Part shown: positions 1 through 10,972 of the stretch, piece by piece
Position numbering within the stretch: position 1 is the first letter of the stretch
Layout of the letters: each line of letters begins with the position of its first letter
NCBI RefSeq assembly: GCF_032062135.1
Contig: NC_092859.1
Coordinates: 113,254,575-113,318,574, forward strand
Reading direction: 5' to 3'
Source: Pyxicephalus adspersus
Taxonomy: Eukaryota; Chordata; Amphibia; Anura; Pyxicephalidae
DNA length: 64,000 nucleotides
Position numbers and translations under genes: made by a program
The notes under the pieces: model-generated
What the model was told of the DNA's origin: nothing
Seen by the model: only the letters and a program-made list of their open reading frames with translations
The model's database searches: none

Positions 1-394
1 CATTAATCTTAGCATACATTGGGGAACTCCTACGTTGATTTCTATATGAACACTAAGGTAAGGAGGCCCTGTTACTCATGTGGAGTGGATTTAGGGATTG
101 GCAGATGAGAAATGAGCATTTAAACCCAGTCCATGGAAACAGCTAAATAAACACATAAAATACATGTAGGGGAGCAATTTTACAGCTGATTCTATTCAGC
201 ACTGAGATTTACATAACTAGTAAATGTCTGGCAAGGGAAAGATACCTGATATATTCCTGATGCACTTCAGTACATTAATAAGAGTTGTTGCTTCTCATGC
301 CTGTGACTAAGCAGTGACAGGAGAAGTAGCACACGGATTTATTTGCTCCTTTCTTGTGTAACCAGGCACCTTGCATTGCAGCACAAATAATTGT

Positions 395-490
395 CCACCT
401 CTGAGAGCGGCGGTCCCCAAGCGGTGGTTTGCAAGAAAATGTTGGGGATCCGCGGCTAGGTGCGCCCCACAGCGGGGGCTGTAGCTGTGG
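395..490. mobile_element. hAT-like non-autonomous element, fragment
   Basis: The stretch has GCGGTGGTTTGCAAGAAAAT and a GGTGCGCCCC motif, both also seen in the larger related copies at 20521, 56763 and 62452. It lies in TSPAN33 intron 3. An open frame crossing it has no recognisable domain. Confidence 0.45.
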
Positions 491-749
491 ATCTCAGGTT
501 TAAAAGCCATTTTTTCATCTTGCAGTGGAAGGATATTGGGGGATTTCATTCAGTCAAATGGTATAAAGCTATGGTGCCCAACCTTTAGGTATCTATAGTT
601 GTGACAAAAAAGCCGCTAAAATTATTTTGTTTGTAATCAGGTAAAAGATACAATTTGAGGTAATATAGCAATGCTAGATTCACGGAAGATCTTAGAAAAA
701 ACAAAACAGTATACTGGGCCAGGAAAAATGATGATTTTGTAGAACTTAC

Positions 750-877
750 AGATTGCAGGAGGCAGATGTTTTCTCGCAGAGATCCAATACAGCCACAGAA
801 GGTAATAAGAAACATCAAAATACCAACTGCTATAAGAAGTAAAGCAGGGTCAATGGCAAGGCAAGCCATAGCAGCCT
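750..877 (-). CDS. TSPAN33: TSPAN33 coding exon 3
   Basis: This 128-bp exon reads EAAMACLAIDPALLLIAVGI followed by a second hydrophobic stretch and CGCIGSLRENICLLQS. It carries membrane segment 2 and the conserved small intracellular loop of a tetraspanin. I recognise it as tetraspanin-33, a membrane scaffold that in mammals binds ADAM10 and has roles in blood cells. The acceptor is CCACAG and the donor GTAAGT (744-749). It begins by completing the G left by exon 2 (GAG, Glu) and ends in phase 0. With exons 1 and 2 it gives 95 residues, about a third of the expected ~280. The large extracellular loop with its CCG motif and membrane segments 3 and 4 must lie beyond base 1. Confidence 0.95.
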
Positions 878-1003
878 CTGTGGAGCATTCACAAGGGAAA
901 TATTAGTATCAGAAGGAACAGGAAACAATGGCCATGACATTTCAGAAAGTCACACTAAAAATTGCATTTTAAAAAGCTGACATTAGCTACTTCCTATGTG
1001 AAT

Positions 1004-1047
1004 CACTTTCCCTTATCATGCACACATGTGCATGATAAGGGAAAGTG
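1004..1047. repeat. Perfect 20-bp inverted repeat
   Basis: The two 20-bp arms are exact reverse complements (left arm CACTTTCCCTTATCATGCAC) around a 4-base spacer ACAT. It lies in TSPAN33 intron 2. It could be the relic of a fold-back element. Confidence 0.9.
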
Positions 1048-2125
1048 TTGTGTACCGTGCTTCTAGGAACTGATCACTCCAAGTCTACCCGATTATCGGT
1101 GACTGGACCCTTTGATTTATATCAAATATTGGCAAAATGTTGCCAACCCCATAATAAGATACACTCTGAAATGATGACATGATATCAAATTTATTGTCCT
1201 TCCATTAATCCCATATGAATTTTTTGGGCAGATCTGTATATCATCCTGGAATAATGGTCTCACACAAGGTCCAACAAAAAACTACCATACATTATCAAAA
1301 ATAGGAAGCATACTTGAGTCTTTCAACCACAGCTGGAAGAAGAATATTACCAACAGATATGGGATACCACAGAATTATTCCATCTCTGCAGAATTTAATT
1401 TCCTAATGGAGATAGTAGGTCGAGCCAAGTAAAGTGATACAAGAAAGCGGCTCATTTATAGTAAGAGAATAGTACTGTGGTCAAAACCTGTTGCCTTTTG
1501 AAAAGTAAGCCACGGTGCATGGTCATGTATGGTGAAAGGTGGGTGTTCCTAAGGGACATCAGCTCTTTGCAGCTATTGGCACTCATTCAAATGTAACCCA
1601 AAGGAAGTTGGTATTGGAAGACTTTTTTTTGCCAGATGCTCTGATTGCAGCTCTAAAAATGAAACGTAACAATTTAATGACTTGACCTAATTCTGATCTA
1701 TGTCTGATTTATAGTATTAAGTATTTCCACTCTTAGCCATCAGCCTAACATATCTTGTATGTACCTGCTTCAGGGGCAAAATACCCCCAATATCCACAAT
1801 TCTCCCTGCAGCAATGTCACCTTCCTATAGTATTATGACTGTGTAGTGAACAAGCAGCAACAAACTGAGCCTGATTCACTAAAGGAATTTAGGCTGTTCA
1901 AGTATCAAGGTAAATTGTCACATTGCAATGGATGATATACTTAGCTTGTCGAATGTGGTGAAAATTCCATTCCATCACCCAATCACATTCAAGGAAGTGT
2001 AAAAAACACAAACACACATATGAACATATGGACAAGGTCGGTGAAATTTTATGTAATTTACCAAAGGAATAACTCACTTTGCTATGTGAACAACCCATAT
2101 TCTTTTAGTAGATCAACCCCATTCA

Positions 2126-2287
2126 GTTCTGAACCTTGAAATTTTTTTAAGCCGGGTTGAAAGAAATTGTTGGTAGGTGGCAGCCCCTGTATTGTGACCC
2201 AACTCTTCCATAACTGCCCATAAACAGGCAGTGGTTACTGAATAGTGCCAGGTGGTGCACCCAGCTAAAGGGGGCTGGGGAGGAAAC
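2126..2287 (-). repeat. Dispersed repeat, minus-oriented copy
   Basis: About 160 bp containing GGCTTAAAAAA-type, CACCTGGCAC-type and CCAGCTAAAGGGGGCTGGGG sequence. It matches the reverse complement of 3381-3540 over its whole length with scattered mismatches. The family is not identified. It lies in TSPAN33 intron 2. Confidence 0.7.
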
Positions 2288-2846
2288 TGTCCATTGGTAA
2301 GTAATTAAATCTGCTATTCTCTGTCTGCACATGTGCATGTAGCAGAGCCTAATTGGCTAGAGCTGCTCCTCCCTCTTTCAGCCTTAATGTTGCAGTGTAG
2401 AGGATTACAAGAGACTGATACCAAGACATAGTCAGATACGTATGCACATATAAAAATACATTTAATAATTGATACCTTTAGAATACACAGCTCCATGACA
2501 TGTTGTTTTTATATTCGCTTTAAGTACTACTTATTTAACAATATAGTACTCTAATGTGCAGAAGGTTTTTCCTTCTGGTTGCTACATGTTTATAGACCCC
2601 TTAACTGCACCTCAATAATACTAAAAAGTGGGATTAATATCTTATAAATATTTTCTGCACATGAGAATAGCAAATGTTACAGATCCTGCTCAATTACATC
2701 AATCCCAGTTTCCTGTTTTAAAGAAATGCAAGCTTTATATAAACAGTGATAATATCATACGGACAATTTCACTGTGTGCATCCAGCAAGAGCTCTGCTAT
2801 AAACGTAAGAGACATGAAAAAAAATGCAGAAGTCTTCCCCACTTAC

Positions 2847-2904
2847 CAGCATGTTTCAAGAGCCTGGCGTAGACTCCTATTCCCACCATCACAAGGGAAA
2901 TGAC
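2847..2904 (-). CDS. TSPAN33: TSPAN33 coding exon 2
   Basis: This 58-bp exon reads VISLVMVGIGVYARLLKHA plus one base, the second half of membrane segment 1 and the start of the small extracellular loop. It is too short to stand out as an open frame and was found by looking for the missing tetraspanin piece between exons 1 and 3. The donor is GTAAGT (2841-2846) and the acceptor AG lies at 2905-2906. Phases are 0 in and 1 out, which fit both neighbours exactly. It is flanked at 560-620 bp on each side by inverted copies of one repeat (see findings). Confidence 0.93.
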
Positions 2905-3380
2905 CTAGAAATGCAAGAATAGAGCTTTATTATTAAATTACATGAACTTTAGCATTGAATTTAAAACTGCAGGTTCAATTTTTAAGGTGGGTAACTAGTT
3001 TCACTGGTTGGTAACTGTGCACCATGAATTCAAGACTTTATTATTATTAGCTTGTATTTGTAAAGAACCAACATATTACTCAGTGATTTGGCTGTCTTTT
3101 GTTTTATAACATTTCCTTTACAAATGGGGGCAGGGTAAATCTAAAAACTGTTATATTAAATATGTAAGAGAACAAGTATGTAAAAAGTGAAAATCATATA
3201 GAATACTAAGGGAATGAATGCAATAATAGCTCAAAATACCAATTTTCATACATACTTTCCCTTCCTATACAGCTAAGCCAGCTTGCAGGGCTGAGTACCT
3301 GCCAGGCTATGCTATATGGGCATACTGCAATCCTTTAGAAAAGAGCTACATATGGGACAATTATATGGGAACCTGGTAGT

Positions 3381-3540
3381 CTCCAGTGTTCTCCACAGCC
3401 CCTTTTACCTGGGTGCACCACCTGGCACTTTTCAGTAACCACCCCATTGTTTTTGTGTGGTTACTGAACAGTTTGGTCACATTACAGGGGCCACCACCCG
3501 CCTACAATTTCTTTCCACCCGGCTTAAAAAGAGTTCTGGG
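3381..3540 (+). repeat. Dispersed repeat, plus-oriented copy
   Basis: The inverted partner of 2126-2287, on the other side of TSPAN33 exon 2. It shares the CACCTGGCACTTTTCAGTAA segment and the CACCCGGCTTAAAAAG end. Confidence 0.7.
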
Positions 3541-4461
3541 TTAAACACTGATCTCAGTTACACTAAAATCTTAGCTGAACTGCATTTACATCATTAATGA
3601 ATGACCCATTGCATGAAATAAATATTATTAGACACGTCAAGCCTGAATTTACTAGTCCTTCATAGCAGACATGGTTAGTATTTATTACATGTAAAATGAA
3701 GAATCTTTACCATTCACAGGGGTCCAACCTAACTATATATGTAGAGGTTTCTTTCCTAAATCTTAGAACTATCAGAGTCAGTTTTCAAATGACATTGAGA
3801 ATCGTTGACCTTTGTCTAGAGAACTGCATTCCTCTTTTTAATGAGTCTGCAGGATTTATAGCTCAGAGGTAAGCAGTGCATATTAAAATAAGTATGACAT
3901 TGACATAAAAGTTACAAATGGTTTTATTGTACTAAGTGTATTTGTATAATTAGTTCCTACAGTAAAAACATTCCTGTCCTTGAAGCTTATGACCACGATT
4001 AGAATTTAAGAAAATGTGTAAAAGATAATAACGTTCTGAATATAAACTAAAATTACAGACAAAAAGACAAGATGAACATGAATTCATTTTCCATTTACGT
4101 TCAGTGTTACCTGGAGTTAAAGATCTTTTTTTCTGAAATGTTTTCCCAACTAAACCTGTGTATTCTAAGCATCGCTGGTAGTGAGAGCACCAGTAGGCGG
4201 GTAAATTATACAGATCTACACATTGGTATATGGTGTATAAAGCTGTATGTATATGTGGCAGTGTATATGAAATGTAATCATTAAATTAGCCAGTACAGAG
4301 CACTAAGAACTGTCAAAGTCAAAAATCATTTCAGCTAGATCCTCCAATACTTTAAATATGCATTCTTTACAACATCATACATAGGATCCCACCTGGGTGC
4401 TTGAAAACAGTTCTGATATTCAGCCCTGAAAACCAGAACCATATGTTTTCCAAGATGAACT

Positions 4462-4560
4462 AAAACAGTATTTCTCAACCAAGGTTCTTCCAGAGGTTGC
4501 TTGAACAATGAGAATTTTTTTCTTTTTTCTAAGGTCAGTTTAACTGACACCAATGATCTT
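4462..4560. mobile_element. Possible hAT-type MITE fragment
   Basis: CAGTATTTCTCAACCAAGGT resembles the CAGTGGTTCTCAACC type of hAT end. No second terminus was found. It lies in TSPAN33 intron 1. Confidence 0.35.
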
Positions 4561-5114
4561 TTTGGCTATCTGTAAGGGTGACATTCTTCCCCATGGCTAG
4601 CAATGTAAGAGGAATTCTTCCCATTGACCACCACACAAATATACTGTAAGCTGTGGATTTAGTAATTATAGAATTGATTCGCTAAAGACCTAAAAGTTAC
4701 TTTGTATGTTCCCCCCAAAACAGTACATTAAACAGTCAAATGTTGCATTAGTTTTGTTTTGACTTCTTTTGGATAAATGCAGTTTATAAAAGAGTCACAG
4801 TAATAAGTTTGTGTTGTACATTTTAAATATGTCAAGTGAAGTGCATTGGATCTGAGCTCATGTACAGTCAATGATTTGGAGAGGAAAAAATAAACAGATA
4901 TTCTTCTTTAGACCACTGGTGGATTGATGTTGCACATGTTTACTTAAACGGTGTGACACAAAATGTCTAGTTGTATGTCTCTATACAATGGTATATATGT
5001 ATAGAGAAGGGAACTGAACTGTAAAATCCCATGGCTATCTACACATTCCGCTTGCTTTCTATTCTAAAGACTTAACAGGTAACTCAAAATGTTTGCTTTT
5101 CCCTTAACTTTTTG

Positions 5115-5237
5115 TATTAGTGACAAATGTCATCAGCACAAATAAAATGTATAAATATTCCTAGTATTACTACTACTAGTAGTAGTACTAGGGAGATTTA
5201 TACATTTTATTTGTCCTGATGACATTTCACACTAATA
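5115..5237. repeat. Imperfect ~120-bp palindrome (fold-back MITE)
   Basis: The whole stretch folds on itself around CTACTACTAGTAGTAG. Both arms hold the run AAATAAAATGTATAAAT and the complementary ATGTCATCAG/CTGATGACAT blocks, and the outer ends are TATTAG/CTAATA. It lies in TSPAN33 intron 1. Confidence 0.8.
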
Positions 5238-5877
5238 TAGAAAGTAAACCATGTCCCACTTTATCCAAAAAAACAAACACTTTCACTTAGCCTTTATTTG
5301 TTCCTGAATCAGACCTTTGGGGTACCTTTGGTACACAAGTGATCCTATCTCTGGAGACAACTTAGATAGAGGGCAGAAAAATAGCTAAAGGCTGGATATA
5401 CAAGGAATTGCTCTATCGCATTCTTCAGCATTTCTGAAAGTGAGGGAGCACAACTCATCCAACCAGAAACGCATAGAAACACATTTTCTTAGCACTTCAT
5501 TGTGATCTTGATGCTGATGATACCACCAGTGAGCCATGGGCATTAGTAAGCATTACATAATGCATTCAAGCCAATAATTATGTTGGTTAATGGACACAAG
5601 GCATGACTTTTCAAGCAAAAAGCAGACAGAATTAAACAATAAAATTAGACTGACTTTCATTTATCAAATAATTTACAAAAGTTTGTACTTTTTGTGAGTA
5701 GAAACAACTTATGCACAGCCAATGCAACAGCTAGATAATGTTTGCAACAGTTTTACCATAGTACAAGTCATCAAATTCAGTAATGATATACCAGAGTGTG
5801 TTTTCCAGTGGTGCAGTGGTCATCCTGAAGGAGAAAGGATTTTTGAAAAAATCTTCGGTCTTAGATCTCTATTTGTA

Positions 5878-5935
5878 AAACAGGGAATCTGACATTCCCT
5901 GGTGGGAATCAATTACTGCCATTGAGACAAATGGG
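5878..5935. mobile_element. Fragment of AATCTGACATTCCC-type MITE
   Basis: AAACAGGGAATCTGACATTC and TTACTGCCATTGAGACA match the complete inverted-repeat element at 63075-63208 and the relative at 60490-60605. Only one end is visible. Confidence 0.6.
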
Positions 5936-6050
5936 CCTGGAAGATTCGCACAAGAAAATGTTTGAGGGAGTTAAGATTATCTGTTTTATAACTAGAGCCC
6001 TTAGAGTGGACCTGTGTAATAAATTGTCTCATACACTTATTAGAGATACA

Positions 6051-6247
6051 GGACCTGATTTATTAAAGCTCTCCAAGGCTGGAGAGGATACACACTCATC
6101 AGTGAAGCTAACCTGGGATGGACTTCTTCAATGTAATTTGCTAGGAAATGTTTTGCATCCTGGACCAGATCAATTTTGGGTTTGCTGGATCACCCAGCTT
6201 GACTGATGAAAGTGTATCCTCTCTAGCTTTGGAGATAAATTAGGTCC
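6051..6247. mobile_element. MITE with GGACCTGATTTATTAAAG inverted ends
   Basis: The left end GGACCTGATTTATTAAAGCT and the right end (TAAATTAGGTCC) are inverted repeats that continue inward for about 45 bp through the GGAGAGGATACAC/GTGTATCCTCTC blocks. ACA flanks both sides and may be the target duplication. The structure is typical of a short non-autonomous DNA transposon abundant in frogs. Confidence 0.75.
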
Positions 6248-8094
6248 ACAGGGAGAGGGAGATACACATATTGGCTGTGCTCCAGAAAAGAGATTTGTAT
6301 ACATCATCTGTGGCTTTGGGTTGGACTTGTTTACAACTTGGGTTATCATTTAGGATATTTCATTGACAAGGGAATATAGGGTATTCTGGCCATTCTATGT
6401 GGGTGAGATATAAACTGTTTTTACTTTTTGGTCCTCTTCAGCAGTGCTGAAAATCTTTCCTGGTAATATTTTATTTTTACAATCCCTTGTGAGTGCTGTG
6501 TCCTTTGAAGAATCTTCTAGTGATTGTGGACTGTGGGGTAATTTTGTAAAAAGATCAAAAGTCATAGGAAACAGGCAATTAGAGGCATACAATATGCTGA
6601 GTACATTATTTAAGTTAGAAAAGAAATTAAATAAAAATAAACCAATCATTGTTTATTATTCCAATGTTGTTTGTTATTATTATAAAGCTACTACCATTTG
6701 AATTGCTCCATATAGTTGATACAGTGGGTTTAAAAGTCCCATATTTAGTAGCATTGCTCCTGTATTGTATTATCAAGATCTGCAACAAAGTCACCTGTCT
6801 GTTGTGTTAATTTCTTTAGCACCAAAATAAACACTGATGTTATTAAAGCCTACATTGTATAAGAAAAGTTTCTTTATAATATAATAAGCACATATCTAAT
6901 ATTGCAATGTGTGAGCAGAAATACAATACTACACCTGGCAGTATTATATTGTACTAAAACTGTAAGATACATAAACATGGTAAACTACTTGTATAAAAGT
7001 TCTTTTATCAAAAGTGACATGAATATCACTCCGCTCCCATCAATGGCAGAGCTAAGTGAATAGAATAGGGACTCTGGGGAGAAATGACAAGTCAATGAGA
7101 CACTGTAGAGATCACATGGGTATCACTTACACCCTTACCTGCCATTGTTCATTTGATAGTGTTCTCATTTCTCTCACAAACACTAAACTCTTGAAACATT
7201 CCTTTAGTACAATTCTGCAGCTCGCTTACAACAAAATAACACTGCCCTTTCCAAACCAGATGAATTTAAAACCTTTACACCTTCTCATCCAACTGTAAAA
7301 AAAAGGAGCACAGCCACGTACAGAAGTAACATTAACACTCCTTTTGCTTAGTACAATCCATAAAAATGTTATATCAAACTGACAATTAAACTACAACACT
7401 GTTCCATGCTAGAACACACACAATCTACAAGCAAATCATTCAAACCAAGCAATACCAGGTACAGCCCAAGGTAATGGAACATGTGACAAACTTACAGAAT
7501 TGCAAAATAAAGATTATGAATGCTTGAAATGATTCTCTATCAGGGTCAGTGCACCACAGCTTAATATATATGGTCATTTTATTACTAGAAGTCATTTTCT
7601 GTTTTGTCATTTTTATTTGAAGGATTAATTTCTTTCAGTCCACTAAATGTTTTATTGCACAGATCAGTTTAATTTACTATACATACTTTATGGTATCCAC
7701 TTTTCTTTATTCTGTACAAAAAAGTCAATTCATAAAAGTTATTGCTCCTTAAGGAGAGGAGGAAGAAAACTTTGATTTCTGGTTATTAAAATAATAATTC
7801 ATGAAAACAAATAATAAGAAATAAAGTCTATAGTTATAACAAACTATATAATAGGCAACTTTTATGTAAATACAAGAAGCATGTGTGTTCATAATTAATA
7901 CTGGGGTCCCTCCAAAAGAAAGCTCCCCTGGAAATAGATCACCAGACTAGACAGAATGATGTCTTATTTCTCTGACACCGGTATTCCTACTTGCCATCCC
8001 GATACTGTCACTGTCAGATTCCAGCTACCCTGTCTTCCCAATAAACCAGCCTACATCTCATATCATCAGACTTCTCTTCTCATACACATTTCAT

Positions 8095-8398
8095 ATTAAT
8101 ATTATTACACAGTATTTATATAGCGCCATCATATTAAACAGTGCTGTACAAAGTCCATAGTCATGTCACTAACTGTCCCTCAAAGGAGCTCACAATCCAA
8201 TGTTCCAGATATAGTCTAGGGTCAATTTTAGGGGGAAGCCAATTAACCTAACTGCATATTTTTGGGATGTGGGAGGAAAACTGAGTACCCTGAGGAAACC
8301 CACAAACTCCATGCAGATAGTGTCCTGGCTGGGATTTTAACCTAGGACCTAGCACTGCAAAGGCCAGAGTGCTAACCCCTGACCCACTGTGCTGCCCA
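8095..8398 (-). mobile_element. tRNA-derived SINE (V-SINE-like), nearly full length
   Basis: Read on the minus strand it begins GGGCAGCACAGTGGGTCAGG, with a tRNA-type A box (TGGGTCAGGGGTTAGCAC, 8369-8386) and a B box remnant (GGTTAAAATCCC, near 8331-8345). A conserved core like that of V-SINEs follows (GGGTACTC..TTTCCTCCCACAT). It ends in GGCGCTATATAAATACTGTG then an ATA-rich tail. Its 3' end resembles the L2-type LINE tails at 16838 and 53380. Confidence 0.75.
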
Positions 8399-8789
8399 AT
8401 ACCCTCCCTACTGGTATGCACAATCACTGGGCTTCTACTGGGCTTACCCATTCACTGGAGTTTACTACCTTTTATTAGCTCTTTATTATGAGATCTCCTT
8501 TTCTAACCTGACTACCCTTCACCCTCTTTACTTTAACCATCCATTACCAAGTAACCATAAGGTCCATCACCTGCAGCCCCTGCCACTTCCCCCACCCATG
8601 GAATATACCTGTACAGTGTTTTCCCACTTGTTAGATTGCTGATCTTGTCTAGTCTGGAGTAATCTCTGCACCCCTTTTACTATTCAAATTGTATTTTCAT
8701 ATTACGTTGCTTAATAAATAAAATCTAATCCAGAGAACTAAATAGAATAAATTGAACATTTCCAGCTGCAGATGCTCCTCAGATTTGCA

Positions 8790-9675
8790 TGTCCTGAGGT
8801 TATCCATCTGACTCTTGAGGTTATCCATCTGACTCTTGAGGTTATCCATCTGACTCTTGAGGTTATCCATCCGATTCCTGATGTTATCCATATGACTCCT
8901 GAAGTTATCCATCTNNNNNNNNNNNNNNNNNNNNNNNNNNNNNNNNNNNNNNNNNNNNNNNNNNNNNNNNNNNNNNNNNNNNNNNNNNNNNNNNNNNNNN
9001 NNNNNNNNNNNNNNNNNNNNNNNNNNNNNNNNNNNNNNNNNNNNNNNNNNNNNNNNNNNNNNNNNNNNNNNNNNNNNNNNNNNNNNNNNNNNNNNNNNNN
9101 NNNNNNNNNNNNNNNNNNNNNNNNNNNNNNNNNNNNNNNNNNNNNNNNNNNNNNNNNNNNNNNNNNNNNNNNNNNNNNNNNNNNNNNNNNNNNNNNNNNN
9201 NNNNNNNNNNNNNNNNNNNNNNNNNNNNNNNNNNNNNNNNNNNNNNNNNNNNNNNNNNNNNNNNNNNNNNNNNNNNNNNNNNNNNNNNNNNNNNNNNNNN
9301 NNNNNNNNNNNNNNNNNNNNNNNNNNNNNNNNNNNNNNNNNNNNNNNNNNNNNNNNNNNNNNNNNNNNNNNNNNNNNNNNNNNGTTATCCTTCTGATTCC
9401 TGAAGATATCCATCTGACTACTGAGGTTATCCTTCTCACTCCTGAGGTTATCCATCTGACCCCTGAGGTTATCCATCTGACTCCTGAGGTTATCCATCTG
9501 ACCCCTGAGGTTATCCTTCTGACTCCTGAGGTTATCCTTCTGATTCCTGAGGTTATCCTTCTGATTCCTGAGGTTATCCTTCTGATTCATAAGGTTATCC
9601 TTCTGACTTCTGAGGTTATCCTTCTGACTTCTGAGGTTATCCTTCTGACTTCTGAGGTTATCCATCTGATTCATG
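8790..9675. repeat. 21-bp minisatellite in TSPAN33 intron 1
   Basis: The unit GAGGTTATCCATCTGACTCCT and variants repeat without indels on both sides of an N gap (8915-9383). Because 21 is a multiple of three, long frames stay open on both strands (e.g. heptads of DNLRSQK type on the minus strand). These frames are by-products of the repeat. Two further degenerate units at 9895-9940 lie beyond an inserted interspersed repeat. Confidence 0.93.
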
Positions 9676-9699
9676 ATTAAGATAACAGTGACTGTTGAT

Positions 9700-9893
9700 C
9701 CAGGGAACATCTGATTGCCTCATGGAATCAGGAAGGAATTTTTCCCCTGTTGATGCAAATTGTACCAGGGTTTTTTTTGCCTTCCTCTGGATCAACCATA
9801 TGTCCATAGGGTTTTATATTTGGCATATGTTCACTTACCTAGTGATGGAACTTGATGGTCTTTTTTCAACCTAACCTACTATGTAACTATACT
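9700..9893. repeat. Interspersed repeat inserted near the minisatellite end
   Basis: The stretch runs from TCAGGAAGGAATTTTTCCCC to CCTAACCTACTATGTAACTA. I recognise it as a common frog interspersed repeat, class unknown to me. It separates the main 21-bp array from two stray units, so it probably inserted into the array. Confidence 0.55.
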
Positions 9894-10593
9894 TGCTGAG
9901 GTTATCTTTTGATTCCTGAGGTTATGCTTCGGATTAGCAGTCTTTTCTGATTGGTGGAAGGGCCATGAACACCATGAATATATTGTAGTTAATTATTAGA
10001 TGATGAGATGATGATTACCTAGATGTAGCCTTCCAAGTATGCCAATCAGCCACATTCCTTACAGCTGTGTCCCTGTGGATTGACTTATACCAGTTTATAT
10101 TCAGACCATACAATGACATCTCTGAGTGCGGATAATCCTCTATTTATCATCCTATGGACCTGTAATCCCCAGTCATCACTAGTACCACGAATACCCTGAG
10201 ATCTGTGGGCAGCCACCGGACCTGACAACAGTGACCCCCCCAAGCAGTGACATGTAGGGCAGTTGTCAGGGACATAGGGGGTCATCATGGACATGGAGAA
10301 CATACACATAGCATGTTGTATCTGTGCAGAGAGCAGCAGTGATGGATCCTAGGGGGGCCACTTGTTACAGATAGAGAGTCCGGCTGTCCCCACCCTGTAC
10401 ACAGTGACACAGCAGCACCCATCATTAGCAGGCAGCACCCATCACACCCCAATAGGACCCCCATCACCCTCCTCACCGCCCTCCCTAGCAGCACACAACC
10501 AGTGACACACAGCGACCTTTGCTTGGAATGCCTGGAATGGGACCTGTGGTGACCCCACTGACAAGTCATGCACACACCGACGACACTACTCAC

Positions 10594-10692
10594 CCAGAAC
10601 AGCATGTTGAAGAAGAACAGCAGGTACTTGACCACAGGGCTGACGAAGGAGAAGTCCTCCCCGCTGACATTCGCTGCAGACCTCCTGGCCAT
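10594..10692 (-). CDS. TSPAN33: TSPAN33 coding exon 1 with start codon
   Basis: The 33 codons begin MARRSAANVSGEDFSFVSPV and continue into VKYLLFFFNMLFW, the N-terminal tail and first half of membrane segment 1 of tetraspanin-33. The family start MARR.....GE.FSFVSP is kept, which fixes the ATG at 10692-10690. The donor GTGAGT follows at 10588-10593. Upstream the sequence is CpG-rich and has two CCAAT boxes, as expected for a first exon. Intron 1 is about 7.7 kb and intron 2 about 2.0 kb. Confidence 0.96.
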
Positions 10693-10867
10693 GGCTCTTC
10701 TATGGCAGACCCGGCGGACATGTGTGTGTATACAGATCAATGGCTGGGCGAGCACAGCGACCTCTACCGGCCCGCCCCATACGTTGCACTGGTCAGTGGA
10801 TGGAGGATATGTAGCGAGCTGATCGGACACAGCACGGCACCGCTAGCCAGACACAGCGCGAGCTGAT

Positions 10868-10920
10868 CACCTGTTGCTGATTGGACCACCCAGGATACAT
10901 CTCGCACGGTGATTGGTGCG
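10868..10920 (-). promoter_or_regulatory. TSPAN33 proximal promoter, paired CCAAT boxes
   Basis: Two ATTGG motifs (CCAAT on the minus strand) lie at 10880-10884 and 10912-10916, 32 bp apart, or about three helical turns. That spacing is common for paired NF-Y sites. An E-box-like CACCTG is at 10868-10873. They sit about 190-225 bp upstream of the TSPAN33 start codon, in GC-rich sequence with many CpGs. No TATA box is evident. The start site is not visible from sequence. Confidence 0.6.
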
Positions 10921-10972
10921 TGCGCCTGCCGCTCAGCGGGCAGGAATGAACACCTGTATGGGGCAGTGGCTG

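Larger units (their letters stand above)
10430..10935. promoter_or_regulatory. CpG-rich island over TSPAN33 exon 1
   Basis: GC and CpG content are clearly higher here than in the surrounding AT-rich DNA, and the stretch covers exon 1 and its upstream CCAAT boxes. This is the usual signature of a vertebrate housekeeping-type promoter. Limits are judged by eye. Confidence 0.55.

Noticed and set aside
8697..9710. Long open frames on both strands through the 21-bp repeat
   Set aside because: They result from a repeat period divisible by three plus an N gap. No splice or codon signal supports a gene.
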